DNA of 64,000 bases from Bianquea renquensis (GCF_014384895.1 NZ_JACRSQ010000014.1:29552-93551); one strand, 5' to 3'. Shown: positions 27,599 to 36,654, counted from the stretch's first letter. Program-made: numbers and translations. The notes: a model not told the origin generated them from the sequence alone.

Positions 27599-29060
27599 TT
27601 TTGACACCTCCACTTTCTGTCCCGTTCATCTCTTGTTCCAGCGCATAGGCGGCCCTGTACAGCGCTGCTTCCGAGAGGGTCGGTCCCATAAGCTGAACCC
27701 CGATGGGCATGCCATCCGCATCCACGCCGCAGGGCATGGATATGGCGGGTATTCCGGCAATATTCACGGGTACTGTATAGATATCGCCCATATACATTTC
27801 CAGCGGATCACTGCATTTTTCTCCCAGGCCATAGGCCGTTGTCGGCGCCACAGGTGACAGGATGACGTCGCACCGGTCAAAGACGCGCTTGAAATCGTTC
27901 ATGATCAGCGTCCGCACCTGCAAGGCTTTTTTGTAATACGCGTCGTAATAACCAGAACTTAGGGCGAAGGATCCCAGCATAATGCGCCGTTTGACCTCCC
28001 GCCCAAACCCTTCGCTCCGGGTCTTCTTGTATAATTCGTCAATATCCGCGTACTCCGCCGCCCGGTATCCATACCGGATGCCATCGAATCTGGCCAGATT
28101 GGAGGAAGCTTCCGCGCTGGAGATCACATAGTAAGCCGCAAGGGCGCTCTTCATGGACTCCATGGATACATCCACCAGTTCAGCGCCGAGCTTCTCGTAG
28201 AGGGCCGCTGTCTTTAGGATTCTGTCTTTGACAGCAGCGGATAAGCCCTCGCCAAAATACTCCCGGGGAATGGCAATCCGCATACCCTGGACTCCCTTTT
28301 CTAAGTCTCGGGTGTAGTCCTCCGCTGGGTGGGCCAGACTCGTGGCATCCCGGCAGTCATGCCCCGCAATGGCGTTTAAAATCAGAGCGCTATCCCGCAC
28401 GGTTCTTGTCAATGGACCGATCTGATCCAAGGATGAGGCAAAGGCCACAAGGCCATATCGGGATACGAGACCATAGGTGGGCTTCATCCCGACAATGCCA
28501 CAGAAGGCGGCGGGCTGGCGTATGGAACCCCCCGTGTCAGAGCCCAGGGCAAACGCCGCCTCGCCAGCCGCCACCGCCGCCGCAGAACCGCCAGAACTTC
28601 CGCCTGGGACGCGCTGGGGATTCCGAGGATTTTTTGTGGGATGAAAGTACGAATTCTCCGTGGTGGAGCCCATGGCAAATTCGTCCATATTGGCTTTTCC
28701 CAGCATAACAACCCGCTGATCCGTCAGCTGCTCCATAACAAAAGCATCATAGGGCGGGACAAATGACGCCAGCATCTTTGACGCACAGGTTGTCTTGACT
28801 CCTTTTGTGCAGATATTGTCTTTTATCGCTGCGGGGATGCCCGCCAGCAAGGGCAATGTCTCGCCCTGCGCGCGGAGTGCGTCAACCGCCTCCGCCTGCT
28901 GCAAAGCCGTTTCTTCCGTAATGGTGATATAGGCGCCGATCTCGGGATCTACCTGCTGGATGCGGTCCAGATAGATCTGAACTGTCTCCTTTGCCGATAT
29001 TTCGTTTGCTCCCTGTAATTGGATCAGCTGATCCACCGTCGCACTGAATCCATCTGTCAT
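27582..29060 (-). CDS. gatA: Asp/Glu-tRNA amidotransferase subunit A
   Basis: Amidase-signature subunit that releases ammonia from glutamine for GatB. The catalytic triad is visible: Lys in AAIKDNICTKG, and the two serines in the PGGSSGGSAAAVAAG and SDTGGSIRQPA stretches. 492 residues, normal length. Ribosome site GGGAGG. It follows the aspS-gatC fusion by 13 bases and is cotranscribed with it and with gatB. Confidence 0.97.
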   Translation of the reverse strand: MTDGFSATVDQLIQLQGANEISAKETVQIYLDRIQQVDPEIGAYITITEETALQQAEAVDALRAQGETLPLLAGIPAAIKDNICTKGVKTTCASKMLASFVPPYDAFVMEQLTDQRVVMLGKANMDEFAMGSTTENSYFHPTKNPRNPQRVPGGSSGGSAAAVAAGEAAFALGSDTGGSIRQPAAFCGIVGMKPTYGLVSRYGLVAFASSLDQIGPLTRTVRDSALILNAIAGHDCRDATSLAHPAEDYTRDLEKGVQGMRIAIPREYFGEGLSAAVKDRILKTAALYEKLGAELVDVSMESMKSALAAYYVISSAEASSNLARFDGIRYGYRAAEYADIDELYKKTRSEGFGREVKRRIMLGSFALSSGYYDAYYKKALQVRTLIMNDFKRVFDRCDVILSPVAPTTAYGLGEKCSDPLEMYMGDIYTVPVNIAGIPAISMPCGVDADGMPIGVQLMGPTLSEAALYRAAYALEQEMNGTESGGVKNAARL

Positions 29061-29073
29061 GGCTGCTTCCCTC

Positions 29074-31149
29074 CTATTCTACAACGCGGGGGACGATAAT
29101 ATATCCGCCGCCGATGGTCTTCGCGTTGGCTAAAAGCGCATCCCTCTCCAATGGCTCGCCAGGTATATCCGGACGAAATACGGAATCGAGTTTCATCGCC
29201 GTTGCCGACTGGGCCACGCCGTCTGTATCGATGGCCGCCAACTGGTTGGCGAAGGCGACCATGTCCTCCATCTCCTGGGCCATGGTCTCCTTCTCCTCCT
29301 GCGTCAAATGCAGCTTCGCCAGATCCGCTACGTGGTCAACATCTATTTTCGCAGCCTGGTTCTCGGCGCGCTTTGTTTTCTCCGTCCTGGCTTCCGCTCC
29401 GAGATGCAGAACCTCCAGCTGACTTGCATCCACGGGCGAAGGCGCCTGTGTCATGGGGCAGGACGCATCCTTGATCTTGGGAAAAGCAATGACCTCCCGC
29501 AGAGACCGCTCTCCCAGCAGAAGCATCACCAGTCGGTCCAACCCAAAGGCGAAACCTCCGTGGGGCGGCGTTCCATACTGAAATGCATTGACCATGAATC
29601 CAAACCGGTCCTGAATTTCCTCATGGGAAAATCCCAATGCCTCAAACATGGCCTGCTGAATATCCTGCCGGTGGATACGGATGCTACCGCTTCCCAGCTC
29701 GACTCCGTTGAGCACCACATCATAGGCCTGTGCCCGAACCTTGGCCGGATCCGTCTTCAGTAAGGGGAGATCCTCAGGGTATGGCATGGTAAAGGGATGA
29801 TGCATGGCCACATACCGCTTCTCCTCCTCGGAATACTCAAATTGAGGAAAATCGGTGACGAATAGAAAGCAGAATTCGTCTCGGGGCCGCAGGTCCAGCA
29901 TATCGCCGAGCTCCAATCGCAGCCCTCCCAGGATACTGCGCACATTGGCGAGAGAATCCGCGGCAAACAGAATAAAATCCCCTGGCTCCGCCTCCATTCG
30001 GGTGAGCAGTTCCTGCATTTCCGCCTGGGTGAAATATTTCGTCAGAATGGAGTAGAGTTCCCCGTTGTCCTTGACCGCAATCCACGCCATGCCCTTGGCT
30101 CCCAGCCCCATGGCCTTCTGCGTCAGCTCTTCAATGGCGCTCCGGGTAAAATCACCGCACTGTTTCGCGTTAATGGCTCTGACAACGCCGCCGGCCTCCA
30201 CCGCTTTACGAAATACGGAGAATCCGCAGCCAGCGCATAGGTCCGTGAGGTCCACGATGGGCAGATCAAACCGGAGATCCGGCTTATCGCTGCCATACCG
30301 GTCCATGGCCTCCGTCCAGGTGATTCGCTTGAATGGCTCCTCGATTCGTTTTCCCATGACCTGGTAGAAGATGTACTGAAACATGGTTTCCAGATGACAG
30401 AGGATGTCTTCCTGGTCCACAAAGGACATCTCCATATCCACCTGTGTAAACTCCGGCTGCCGGTCCGCTCGGAGATCTTCATCCCGGAAGCAGCGGGCGA
30501 TCTGATAGTATTTGTCAACGCCTCCCACCATCAAGAGCTGCTTAAAAATTTGGGGGGACTGTGGAAGTGCATAAAAGGTGCCGGGATGAACTCGGCTCGG
30601 AACTAAATAATCGCGGGCGCCCTCCGGCGTGCTCTTGGTGAGCATGGGCGTCTCAACTTCAATGAATCCCGCTTGGTCCAAAAAATCTTGCGCCGCCTTC
30701 TGCACCGCGTGCCGAAACCGCAAATTGGCTAGCATTCTTGGCCGCCGCAAATCCAAAAAGCGGTAGGTCAACCGCAGCTCCTCCCGCACATTCTCGCCCT
30801 CGTCCAGAGCAAAGGGAAGGGGCGCCGCCTGTGACAAAACTTCCAACTGCCTGGCCGCCAGCTCGATGGTCCCTGTGGCCAAACGAGGATTGAATGTGGT
30901 CTCATCGCGATGCCGGATCACCCCTGTCACTGCGATGACGGATTCAAGGCGCAGGCGCTGCGCCGTCTGAAAGTCCTCGCCCTTTAAATATCCGGCGTCG
31001 AACACCACCTGCAGCGTGCCTTCCCGGTCCCGCATATCGACAAAGATGACGCCGCCCATATCCCGCTTATTTTCCACCCAACCCATGACAGTCTCCTGGT
31101 GACCGACTGCCTCTTCGCGAAGCGCTCCCAGATACTGTGTTCGTTTCAT
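29074..31149 (-). CDS. aspS: Aspartyl-tRNA synthetase fused to amidotransferase subunit GatC
   Basis: Residues 1 to about 590 are a complete bacterial-type AspRS: OB-fold anticodon domain (VMGWVENKRDMGGVIFVDMR), class II motif 2 (FRDEDLRADRQPEFTQ), the bacterial GAD insert, and motif 3 (GLDRLVMLLLGERSLR). After a short charged linker (EARTEKTKRAENQ), residues about 598-691 are GatC (IDVDHVADLAKLHLTQEE to AKTIGGGYIIVPRVVE). One open frame covers both. The ATG at 31149 has AGGAGGA at proper spacing; the ATG at 31155 is too close. No separate gatC is seen. The fusion should hold AspRS and GatCAB together so that Asp-tRNA(Asn) is amidated directly. It is expressed from a T-box leader. Confidence 0.95.
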   Translation of the reverse strand: MKRTQYLGALREEAVGHQETVMGWVENKRDMGGVIFVDMRDREGTLQVVFDAGYLKGEDFQTAQRLRLESVIAVTGVIRHRDETTFNPRLATGTIELAARQLEVLSQAAPLPFALDEGENVREELRLTYRFLDLRRPRMLANLRFRHAVQKAAQDFLDQAGFIEVETPMLTKSTPEGARDYLVPSRVHPGTFYALPQSPQIFKQLLMVGGVDKYYQIARCFRDEDLRADRQPEFTQVDMEMSFVDQEDILCHLETMFQYIFYQVMGKRIEEPFKRITWTEAMDRYGSDKPDLRFDLPIVDLTDLCAGCGFSVFRKAVEAGGVVRAINAKQCGDFTRSAIEELTQKAMGLGAKGMAWIAVKDNGELYSILTKYFTQAEMQELLTRMEAEPGDFILFAADSLANVRSILGGLRLELGDMLDLRPRDEFCFLFVTDFPQFEYSEEEKRYVAMHHPFTMPYPEDLPLLKTDPAKVRAQAYDVVLNGVELGSGSIRIHRQDIQQAMFEALGFSHEEIQDRFGFMVNAFQYGTPPHGGFAFGLDRLVMLLLGERSLREVIAFPKIKDASCPMTQAPSPVDASQLEVLHLGAEARTEKTKRAENQAAKIDVDHVADLAKLHLTQEEKETMAQEMEDMVAFANQLAAIDTDGVAQSATAMKLDSVFRPDIPGEPLERDALLANAKTIGGGYIIVPRVVE

Positions 31150-31295
31150 TGTCATTCCTCCTGCCTTGCGAAATTTTGGCTCTCGAATCTGTAATGCATA
31201 TCCTTTGACCCGCGCCGGGCGCCATCGCCTTACGCGGATGCAGTATAATGGGGATTCTGAATGTCCGCCTCACGGCGGAATTTTTTCTAGAATAA

Positions 31296-31609
31296 AAAAA
31301 GCCCTTCGTCCCCACTATGGGGCGAAAGGCTACTTCCGCGGTACCACCCAATTGGACCCGAAACGGATCCCCTCCTTCAACACCCAGACGCCATTGTCCT
31401 ATGTCTATCGGCTGTAACGCGCCGCTCACGACTGAGCCTACAAATGAGCTGTACATCTCATTTTGAAATTCATCATAACAGAACTTGCTCTGCGTTGGGT
31501 CAGTGACTCCGGGATGTTCTTCCTCCAGATCCTCCGTACCGGACTCCCACCTGCGCCGGCTCTCTGTGACATGCTATCTGGCCTACTCTTCCCTTCCATG
31601 TCTTTGAAT
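31296..31609 (-). promoter_or_regulatory. T-box riboswitch of the aspS-gatC operon, likely Asn/Glu responsive
   Basis: On the reverse strand the antiterminator T-box TGGTACCGCGG (31336-31346) is followed by a terminator stem (31299-31332; AGCCTTTCGCCCC with TGGGGACGAAGGGCT) and a T-run. Stem I is seen as CCAGAT (31576-31581) with ATCTGG (31525-31530). The loop on its basal side has AGTA (31584-31587) on one strand and GAAGAACA on the other. The specifier is best read as AAC (Asn, 31516-31518), followed by A and the basal stem; the overlapping GAA (Glu, 31517-31519) shares two bases. It should sense uncharged tRNA. Codon choice is inference from the fold. Confidence 0.9.
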
Positions 31610-31615
31610 AAATTT

Positions 31616-31644
31616 ATTGTAGTATACTTTATGCGCTTTGTCAA
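31616..31644 (-). promoter_or_regulatory. Promoter of the T-box/aspS-gatC operon
   Basis: Perfect TTGACA (31639-31644), 17-base spacer, TACAAT (31616-31621). It lies a few bases upstream of the T-box leader. Confidence 0.8.
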
Positions 31645-31701
31645 GAGGTCTATTTGAAAAATCGCAAACTATAAAAATTGAAAGACTTTGTTCTCTATCC
31701 A

Positions 31702-33009
31702 TCAGAATTCCCCAAAACGAGCGCTGTATGTATTGTAAGCCCCTCCTATTTTTGGAAAAAAATCGGTAAAATCAAAGGTTGAAAAGTAATCCTCCGGCGT
31801 CTCCGCGCGGCGAATCAGCTGGGTGGTGCCATCCTCCCGAAGCAAAACCTCGGCGGATCGGAGCTTTCCATTGTAATTGTACCCCATAGCAAATCCATGT
31901 GCGCCTGTGTCATGGATGATCAACAGATCCCCCATTTCAATCTGGGGCAACATCCGATCAATGGCAAATTTGTCGTTATTTTCGCATAAGCCACCTGTGA
32001 TATCGTATTGATGGTCACAGGGCGCTGTCTCCTTCCCGGCTACCGTAATATGATGGTACGCGCCATACATGGCCGGCCGCATGAGATTGGCCGCGCAGGC
32101 GTCCACACCGATATACTCCTTCCAGATGTGCTTCTCATGGATCGCCCGGGTGACAAGAACCCCGTTGGGTGCCAGCATATAGCGCCCCAACTCTGTGTAA
32201 ATCTTAATATGTTCAAGGCCGGCGGGAACGAGAACCTCCTCGTAGGCTTTGCGGACGCCGTCCCCAACTGCTTGGATGTCCACCTCCTGCTGATCTGGGC
32301 GATATGGAATTCCAACGCCGCCGGAGAGATTGACAAACTCAATCTCCGCGCCTGTCTCTTCTCTGAGTTTGACAACAAAGGTAAACAGGATCTTGGCTAG
32401 AGTGGGATAATAATCATTGGTGATGGTGTTGCTGGCAAGGAATGCATGAATGCCAAATCGCTTGGCCCCCAGCTCCATCAAGCGCTTATATCCATTGATC
32501 ATCTGCTCCGGCATAAAACCATATTTAGCCTCACCGGGATTGTCCATGATCGCGTTGCTGATGGAGAAGGTTCCGCCTGGATTATAGCGGCAACTGATTA
32601 GCTCAGGGATTCCTCCGTTCTCCTGTAAAAAATCAATGTGGGTCTCGTCGTCCAAATTGATGGTGGCATTGAGCCTGCGCGCTAACCGGAAATCCTCCGC
32701 CGGCGTATCGTTGGAGGAAAACATGATGGAATCACCAGAAAACCCGCAGGCTTTGGCCATCATCAATTCCGTCAGGGAGGAGCAATCCACGCCGCAGCCT
32801 TCCTCCTGCAATATCTTCAAGATAAACGGGTTTGGCGTCGCCTTGACCGCAAAATACTCACGAAATCCGGGATTCCAGGCAAATGCCTGCTTAAGCCTTC
32901 GCGCCCGCTCACGAATGCCACCCTCGTCATATAGATGAAAGGGCGTTGGATATTGTTCGGCAATGGCTTTGACTGTATCCGCTGTGACAAATGGCAACTT
33001 CATATACAT
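31702..33009 (-). CDS. lysA: Diaminopimelate decarboxylase
   Basis: PLP enzyme that decarboxylates meso-diaminopimelate to lysine, 435 residues, fold III (alanine racemase-like barrel plus beta domain). The PLP lysine is in YFAVKATPNP, the phosphate-binding region in NLSGGVGIPY, and the C-terminal active-site part in HDTGAHGFAMGYNYNGK. ATGs at 33009 and 33003 are both possible behind AGGAAGAGGGA. Monocistronic with its own promoter. Some related decarboxylases act on other basic amino acids, but the match to LysA is good. Confidence 0.88.
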   Translation of the reverse strand: MYMKLPFVTADTVKAIAEQYPTPFHLYDEGGIRERARRLKQAFAWNPGFREYFAVKATPNPFILKILQEEGCGVDCSSLTELMMAKACGFSGDSIMFSSNDTPAEDFRLARRLNATINLDDETHIDFLQENGGIPELISCRYNPGGTFSISNAIMDNPGEAKYGFMPEQMINGYKRLMELGAKRFGIHAFLASNTITNDYYPTLAKILFTFVVKLREETGAEIEFVNLSGGVGIPYRPDQQEVDIQAVGDGVRKAYEEVLVPAGLEHIKIYTELGRYMLAPNGVLVTRAIHEKHIWKEYIGVDACAANLMRPAMYGAYHHITVAGKETAPCDHQYDITGGLCENNDKFAIDRMLPQIEMGDLLIIHDTGAHGFAMGYNYNGKLRSAEVLLREDGTTQLIRRAETPEDYFSTFDFTDFFPKIGGAYNTYSARFGEF

Positions 33010-33062
33010 TCCCTCTTCCTGTGTTATTTCCGTAGTAAGGCTTCACAAACCTCGCCTATGTC

Positions 33063-33091
33063 AGTATAAAAAAAGCTCGTCCGTTTGTCAA
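33063..33091 (-). promoter_or_regulatory. Promoter of lysA
   Basis: TTGACA (33086-33091), 17 bases, TATACT (33063-33068) on the reverse strand. The -35 lies directly after the T-tract of the upstream gene's terminator. Confidence 0.75.
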
Positions 33092-33130
33092 GAAAAAAGT
33101 CCGCCGTTTAGAACAAGATACGGCGGACTT
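33092..33130 (-). terminator. Terminator of the Gfo/Idh/MocA gene
   Basis: Perfect 11-bp stem (33097-33107 with 33120-33130, AAGTCCGCCGT and its complement), then TTTTTTC on the reverse strand. It starts 10 bases past the stop codon. Confidence 0.85.
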
Positions 33131-33139
33131 TCGCAATTT

Positions 33140-34192
33140 CTATTCAAACGAGACAATCTGTCCCTTCTCCGCGGATTCAAAAATGGCCTCCATCAGTCTC
33201 ATGACGCGCATGACTTCTGGCAATTTGACCTTGATCTCCTCTTTGCCCTGGATGCAAGCGCATACATTGCGGTAGTAATCCCGGATGTCGCTGTGAACGA
33301 TAGGAAGATCTTCGGTCACAATGGTGTCTTCCCGGCGAGGGGCCATGGTCTTGGTCAGCCCAGCGGCAGTCTTGACCGGCACCACATCCTTTTCATCCCA
33401 GTTTTTCGCGCGGACAATCTTTCCATGGAGCTCCCAATCTTCAATGACGGCGGTACCATCCTGTCCCAGCATATACCAGCGGGGCAGATTGATGAAGTTG
33501 TTCGTGCCAACCTCCAACAGGACTTCCAGTCCGCTCTCAAAGGTGAGAACCGTGGTAAACCCGTCGTCGACAATTTCATTGGTAACGTGGGTCAAGGTGG
33601 CGTACACCGTCTTGATCTTTTCTGGGATCATCATACAGATCTGGTCTAAGATATGGACCCCCCAATCCAAAACCATTCCGCCGCCATGCTCTTTCTCTCC
33701 CCGCCAGTCTCCGGGAATCCCTCTGGACCCGTGCACTCTCGATTCAATGCGGTACACGTTGCCCAACAGATGTTCCTCGTAAATCTTTTTGATGGTCAGA
33801 TAGTCTTCATCCCAACGGCGGTTTTGGTGTACAACAAAAAGTTTCCCCGTCTCCTTGGACGCATCGATCATCTCTTGCAGGTCCTTACTGCCGAGGGTGA
33901 CGGGCTTTTCGCAGACTACGTTCTTGCCTGCCCGAAGTGAACGGGTGACCACCTCTTTGTGTACATCGTTGGGGGTTGCGCACAGTACGATATCCACCTT
34001 GGGGTCCGCCAGCAATTCTTCAAAACTTGCATATGGGGTGATGCCGTGCTGCCTTGCAAATTCCTGCCGCTCTTCTCTGATGTCATAGCTGCCACAGACT
34101 TCCAGACAGTCAATTCGCTCAATCAATTCCCTGTGCCAATTTCCCATGCCGCCTAGCCCGACAATGGCCAGCTGAAACTTGTCATTCTTCAT
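33140..34192 (-). CDS. Gfo/Idh/MocA-family oxidoreductase
   Basis: NAD(P)-dependent sugar or cyclitol dehydrogenase of 350 residues. It has an N-terminal Rossmann motif (LAIVGLGGMGNWH), the family signature CEKPVT, and the C-terminal alpha/beta domain with conserved aspartate and histidine (LDWGVHILDQ). It is preceded by a LacI-family regulator gene 18 bases upstream on the same strand, which probably controls it together with itself. Substrate unknown. Confidence 0.9.
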   Translation of the reverse strand: MKNDKFQLAIVGLGGMGNWHRELIERIDCLEVCGSYDIREERQEFARQHGITPYASFEELLADPKVDIVLCATPNDVHKEVVTRSLRAGKNVVCEKPVTLGSKDLQEMIDASKETGKLFVVHQNRRWDEDYLTIKKIYEEHLLGNVYRIESRVHGSRGIPGDWRGEKEHGGGMVLDWGVHILDQICMMIPEKIKTVYATLTHVTNEIVDDGFTTVLTFESGLEVLLEVGTNNFINLPRWYMLGQDGTAVIEDWELHGKIVRAKNWDEKDVVPVKTAAGLTKTMAPRREDTIVTEDLPIVHSDIRDYYRNVCACIQGKEEIKVKLPEVMRVMRLMEAIFESAEKGQIVSFE

Positions 34193-34210
34193 TGCTATAT
34201 CCTCTCTTTC

Positions 34211-35200
34211 TTATTTGACGGAATCCCGGATGATGATCTCATGGGATAGAATCTGGTTGGATACATCCGCTGTCCCGTTAATTTTCTGGATTAATAAGTC
34301 CATGGCCGTAAATCCCATGGTATATTGTGGCTGCGCTACCGTTGTGATGGAGGGGATAAACATTTCAGAAACCGCTGTGTTGTCAAACCCTACCACTGAA
34401 ATATCCCTTGGCACCTCCACGCCGTGATTGTTCAATTCTTTCATGGCCCCGATGGCGGTACTGTCAGAAAAGGCAAATATGGCATCGGGCAGTTTCGTCT
34501 GTTCCTTCATGAGCCTGCTTGCCGCGCGGACTCCCGCCTTAAAGGTCAGACCTTCCGAAAAGATCAGCGATTCCTCGACGGGTATCCCCGCTTCCTGTAA
34601 TGCCTTTCGGTATCCTCGCTCCCGCAAGATCGACGAGTATGTATACGTGCCTCCGCCAAATAGCGCGATTCGCCTCTTGCCGTGGTCAAGTAAAAATCGA
34701 ACCGCATCCTCCCCAGCCTTTTCATCATCGATCCCCACATAGGTCAGGCGCGGATCCTGCACCGGCTCACAGGCGCAGAGAACGGGAAATCGTTTGCTCA
34801 ATGTAAAAATCGCCTCATCGCAGATCTCGTGGGTCGTTAAAATCATGCCGTCGACGGCCCGAGTCTTTAGCATATGCACATAGCCCTGCAGCGACTCCTG
34901 ATTTCCCCTCGTTGTACAGATCATGACAGCATAGTTTTCCTCCCGCGCCCGCTCCTCAATTCCGCGAACGACTCTGGAAAAAAATTGATTGGATATGGTA
35001 TTGAGAACAACCAAAATCCGCTTCGTCTCCATCATCCGCAGATTGCGCCCTAGGAAATTAGGACTGTACTGGAGTTCGTCAATGGCGTTTAACACTTGCT
35101 GCCGGGTTCGCTCCTTCACTGCGTCCGGGGTGTTCAGCACGCGGGATACCGTTGCAACCGACACCCCCGCCCTCTCTGCTACGTCCTTGATCGTCGCCAT
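34211..35200 (-). CDS. LacI-family transcriptional regulator
   Basis: Repressor of 329 residues. It has an N-terminal LacI helix-turn-helix (MATIKDVAERAGVSVATVSR), a hinge, and a periplasmic-binding-protein-like sensor domain. The open frame extends to 35281, but the ATG at 35200 is the family start and follows GGAGGGAGG. A perfect palindrome at 35215-35228 overlaps its own translation-start region, indicating autoregulation. It is cotranscribed with the dehydrogenase gene and divergent from the aldo/keto reductase gene. Confidence 0.95.
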   Translation of the reverse strand: MATIKDVAERAGVSVATVSRVLNTPDAVKERTRQQVLNAIDELQYSPNFLGRNLRMMETKRILVVLNTISNQFFSRVVRGIEERAREENYAVMICTTRGNQESLQGYVHMLKTRAVDGMILTTHEICDEAIFTLSKRFPVLCACEPVQDPRLTYVGIDDEKAGEDAVRFLLDHGKRRIALFGGGTYTYSSILRERGYRKALQEAGIPVEESLIFSEGLTFKAGVRAASRLMKEQTKLPDAIFAFSDSTAIGAMKELNNHGVEVPRDISVVGFDNTAVSEMFIPSITTVAQPQYTMGFTAMDLLIQKINGTADVSNQILSHEIIIRDSVK

Positions 35201-35214
35201 AGAAGCCTCCCTCC

Positions 35215-35228
35215 TGTAAACGTTTACA
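35215..35228. promoter_or_regulatory. LacI-type operator palindrome
   Basis: TGTAAACGTTTACA, a perfect 14-bp palindrome with the central CG typical of LacI/GalR operators. It ends 14 bases before the LacI-family start codon. Confidence 0.75.
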
Positions 35229-35436
35229 CCTAACGGCTTTACTATACTACACCTTCCAAAAAAAAGCAAGCACTTTCTCACGGGAATCCAGCAAAATTTC
35301 CCTAGCCTGTATGGACCTCTTGCTTTTTTGGAATTCTTCCTCTATAATGATTTTATAGTAATCTCCATTCTGGAGCGTTAGCGACGGGGTGAATTCTGCC
35401 CTCAGAGCTATTTATGACGCTCCGGCACAGATAGCC

Positions 35437-35472
35437 GTGTGAAAAATAAGCGATCGCGCTTACTTTTCACAC
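35437..35472. promoter_or_regulatory. Near-perfect 36-bp palindrome before the aldo/keto reductase
   Basis: GTGTGAAAAATAAGCG (35437-35452) and CGCTTACTTTTCACAC (35457-35472) pair at 15 of 16 positions around ATCG. It ends 30 bases before the ATG. It can be an operator or, if transcribed, a very stable leader hairpin. It differs from the LacI site. Confidence 0.6.
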
Positions 35473-35501
35473 TAAAACTTTCACTGTAGGAGGTGCTGCA
35501 C

Positions 35502-36653
35502 ATGCGCTATCGGAAGCTTGGCCGCTCCGATCTCTACGTCAGCGAAATTGGGTTGGGATGTGAACATCTGCAAGGTCAAAGCCCGGATACCATTGACGCC
35601 GTAGTCAACGCTGCCCTTGCCCACGGCATCAATCTTTTTGATATTTTTATGTCCGAGCCCAACGTCCGAACGAATATCGGCCGCGCTCTTGCCGGTCGCC
35701 GCGATTCTGTGATTTTGCAGGGACATATCGGCGCTGGATGGATCGACGGACAGTACTGCCGTACTCGGTCCCTTGAATCCTGCAAGTTTTTCTTTGAGGA
35801 TTTTATGAGCCGGCTGCAAACAGACTATGTTGACATTGGGATGCTACATTTTGTTGATACCCAGGAGGATTATGCCCGAGTCTTTCAATCGGAGATCCTC
35901 CCGTACGCGCAGCGGCTTAAGGAAAGTGGCGTTATCAGGGCCATCGGCATGAGCTCTCATGACCCTGTGGCCGCTCTACAAGCCGTGGGTTCCGGTTCCA
36001 TTGACGTTCTCATGTTCAGCATCAACCCCGCCTATGATCTGTTGCCAGAGGACACGGAAATCGACGATCTGTTTAAAGCGGAATCCTTCCAGAATGAAAC
36101 CTTGTTGGGCATCAACCCCATTCGGGATGAGCTGTACAAAACTTGCGAGGCTACGGGCTGCGCCATAACCGTTATGAAAAGCTTGGGCGCTGGCGCGCTG
36201 CTTCACGCTGATACCTCTCCTTTCGGGGTTGCCCTGACAGTGCCTCAATGTATCCATTATTGTCTGACAAGGCCAGCTGTCGCCAGCGTCCTTGTCGGTT
36301 CAAAATCTCCCGATGAAGTCGCCGCTTCCGTTGCCTATGAAACGACGCCCGATCCCGAGCGCGATTATTCTGTGCTTCTCAGCAGCACACCAACCTACTC
36401 TCTCAAGGGCAAGTGTATGTACTGCAATCACTGTCTTCCCTGTCCCGCACATTTGGATATTGCGCAGATTAATAAATATTTGGATCTGGCGCAGCTTCAT
36501 GCACCTATCTCGGATACCGTCAAGGCTCATTATCAAGCGCTGGACCATCATGCAGGCGACTGTGTACAATGCGGAAGTTGTGAACACAACTGTCCCTTCT
36601 CCGTGCCGGTCCGGGACCGGATGCGGGGCGCGCAGAGAGTCTTTGGCTTTTAA
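35502..36653 (+). CDS. Atypical aldo/keto reductase with ferredoxin domain
   Basis: An aldo/keto reductase barrel (about residues 1-285) joined to a C-terminal two-[4Fe-4S] ferredoxin-like region (CMYCNHCLPC and CVQCGSCEHNC), 383 residues. Start at 35502 after TAGGAGG. Of the usual AKR catalytic tetrad, an Asp (NLFDIF) and the His (LHFVD) are seen. The Tyr and Lys positions look replaced (FMSEPN, ILQGHIG), so normal NADPH-dependent carbonyl reduction is doubtful. The two cluster sites suggest electron transfer with ferredoxin. It is divergent from the LacI gene. Substrate unknown. Confidence 0.85.
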   Translation: MRYRKLGRSDLYVSEIGLGCEHLQGQSPDTIDAVVNAALAHGINLFDIFMSEPNVRTNIGRALAGRRDSVILQGHIGAGWIDGQYCRTRSLESCKFFFEDFMSRLQTDYVDIGMLHFVDTQEDYARVFQSEILPYAQRLKESGVIRAIGMSSHDPVAALQAVGSGSIDVLMFSINPAYDLLPEDTEIDDLFKAESFQNETLLGINPIRDELYKTCEATGCAITVMKSLGAGALLHADTSPFGVALTVPQCIHYCLTRPAVASVLVGSKSPDEVAASVAYETTPDPERDYSVLLSSTPTYSLKGKCMYCNHCLPCPAHLDIAQINKYLDLAQLHAPISDTVKAHYQALDHHAGDCVQCGSCEHNCPFSVPVRDRMRGAQRVFGF

Positions 36654-36654
36654 G

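Noticed and set aside
31263..31289. Second hairpin (TCCGCC/GGCGGA) just past the T-box terminator
   Set aside because: Its T-run lies on the plus strand where no gene ends; short GC-rich hairpins with similar sequence occur at 33100 and 37614, so no function was assigned.
31499..31501. GAC (Asp) as T-box specifier
   Set aside because: It lies on the wrong side of the basal stem in the fold I can draw; AAC in the internal loop opposite AGTA fits better. It cannot be fully excluded without a covariance model.
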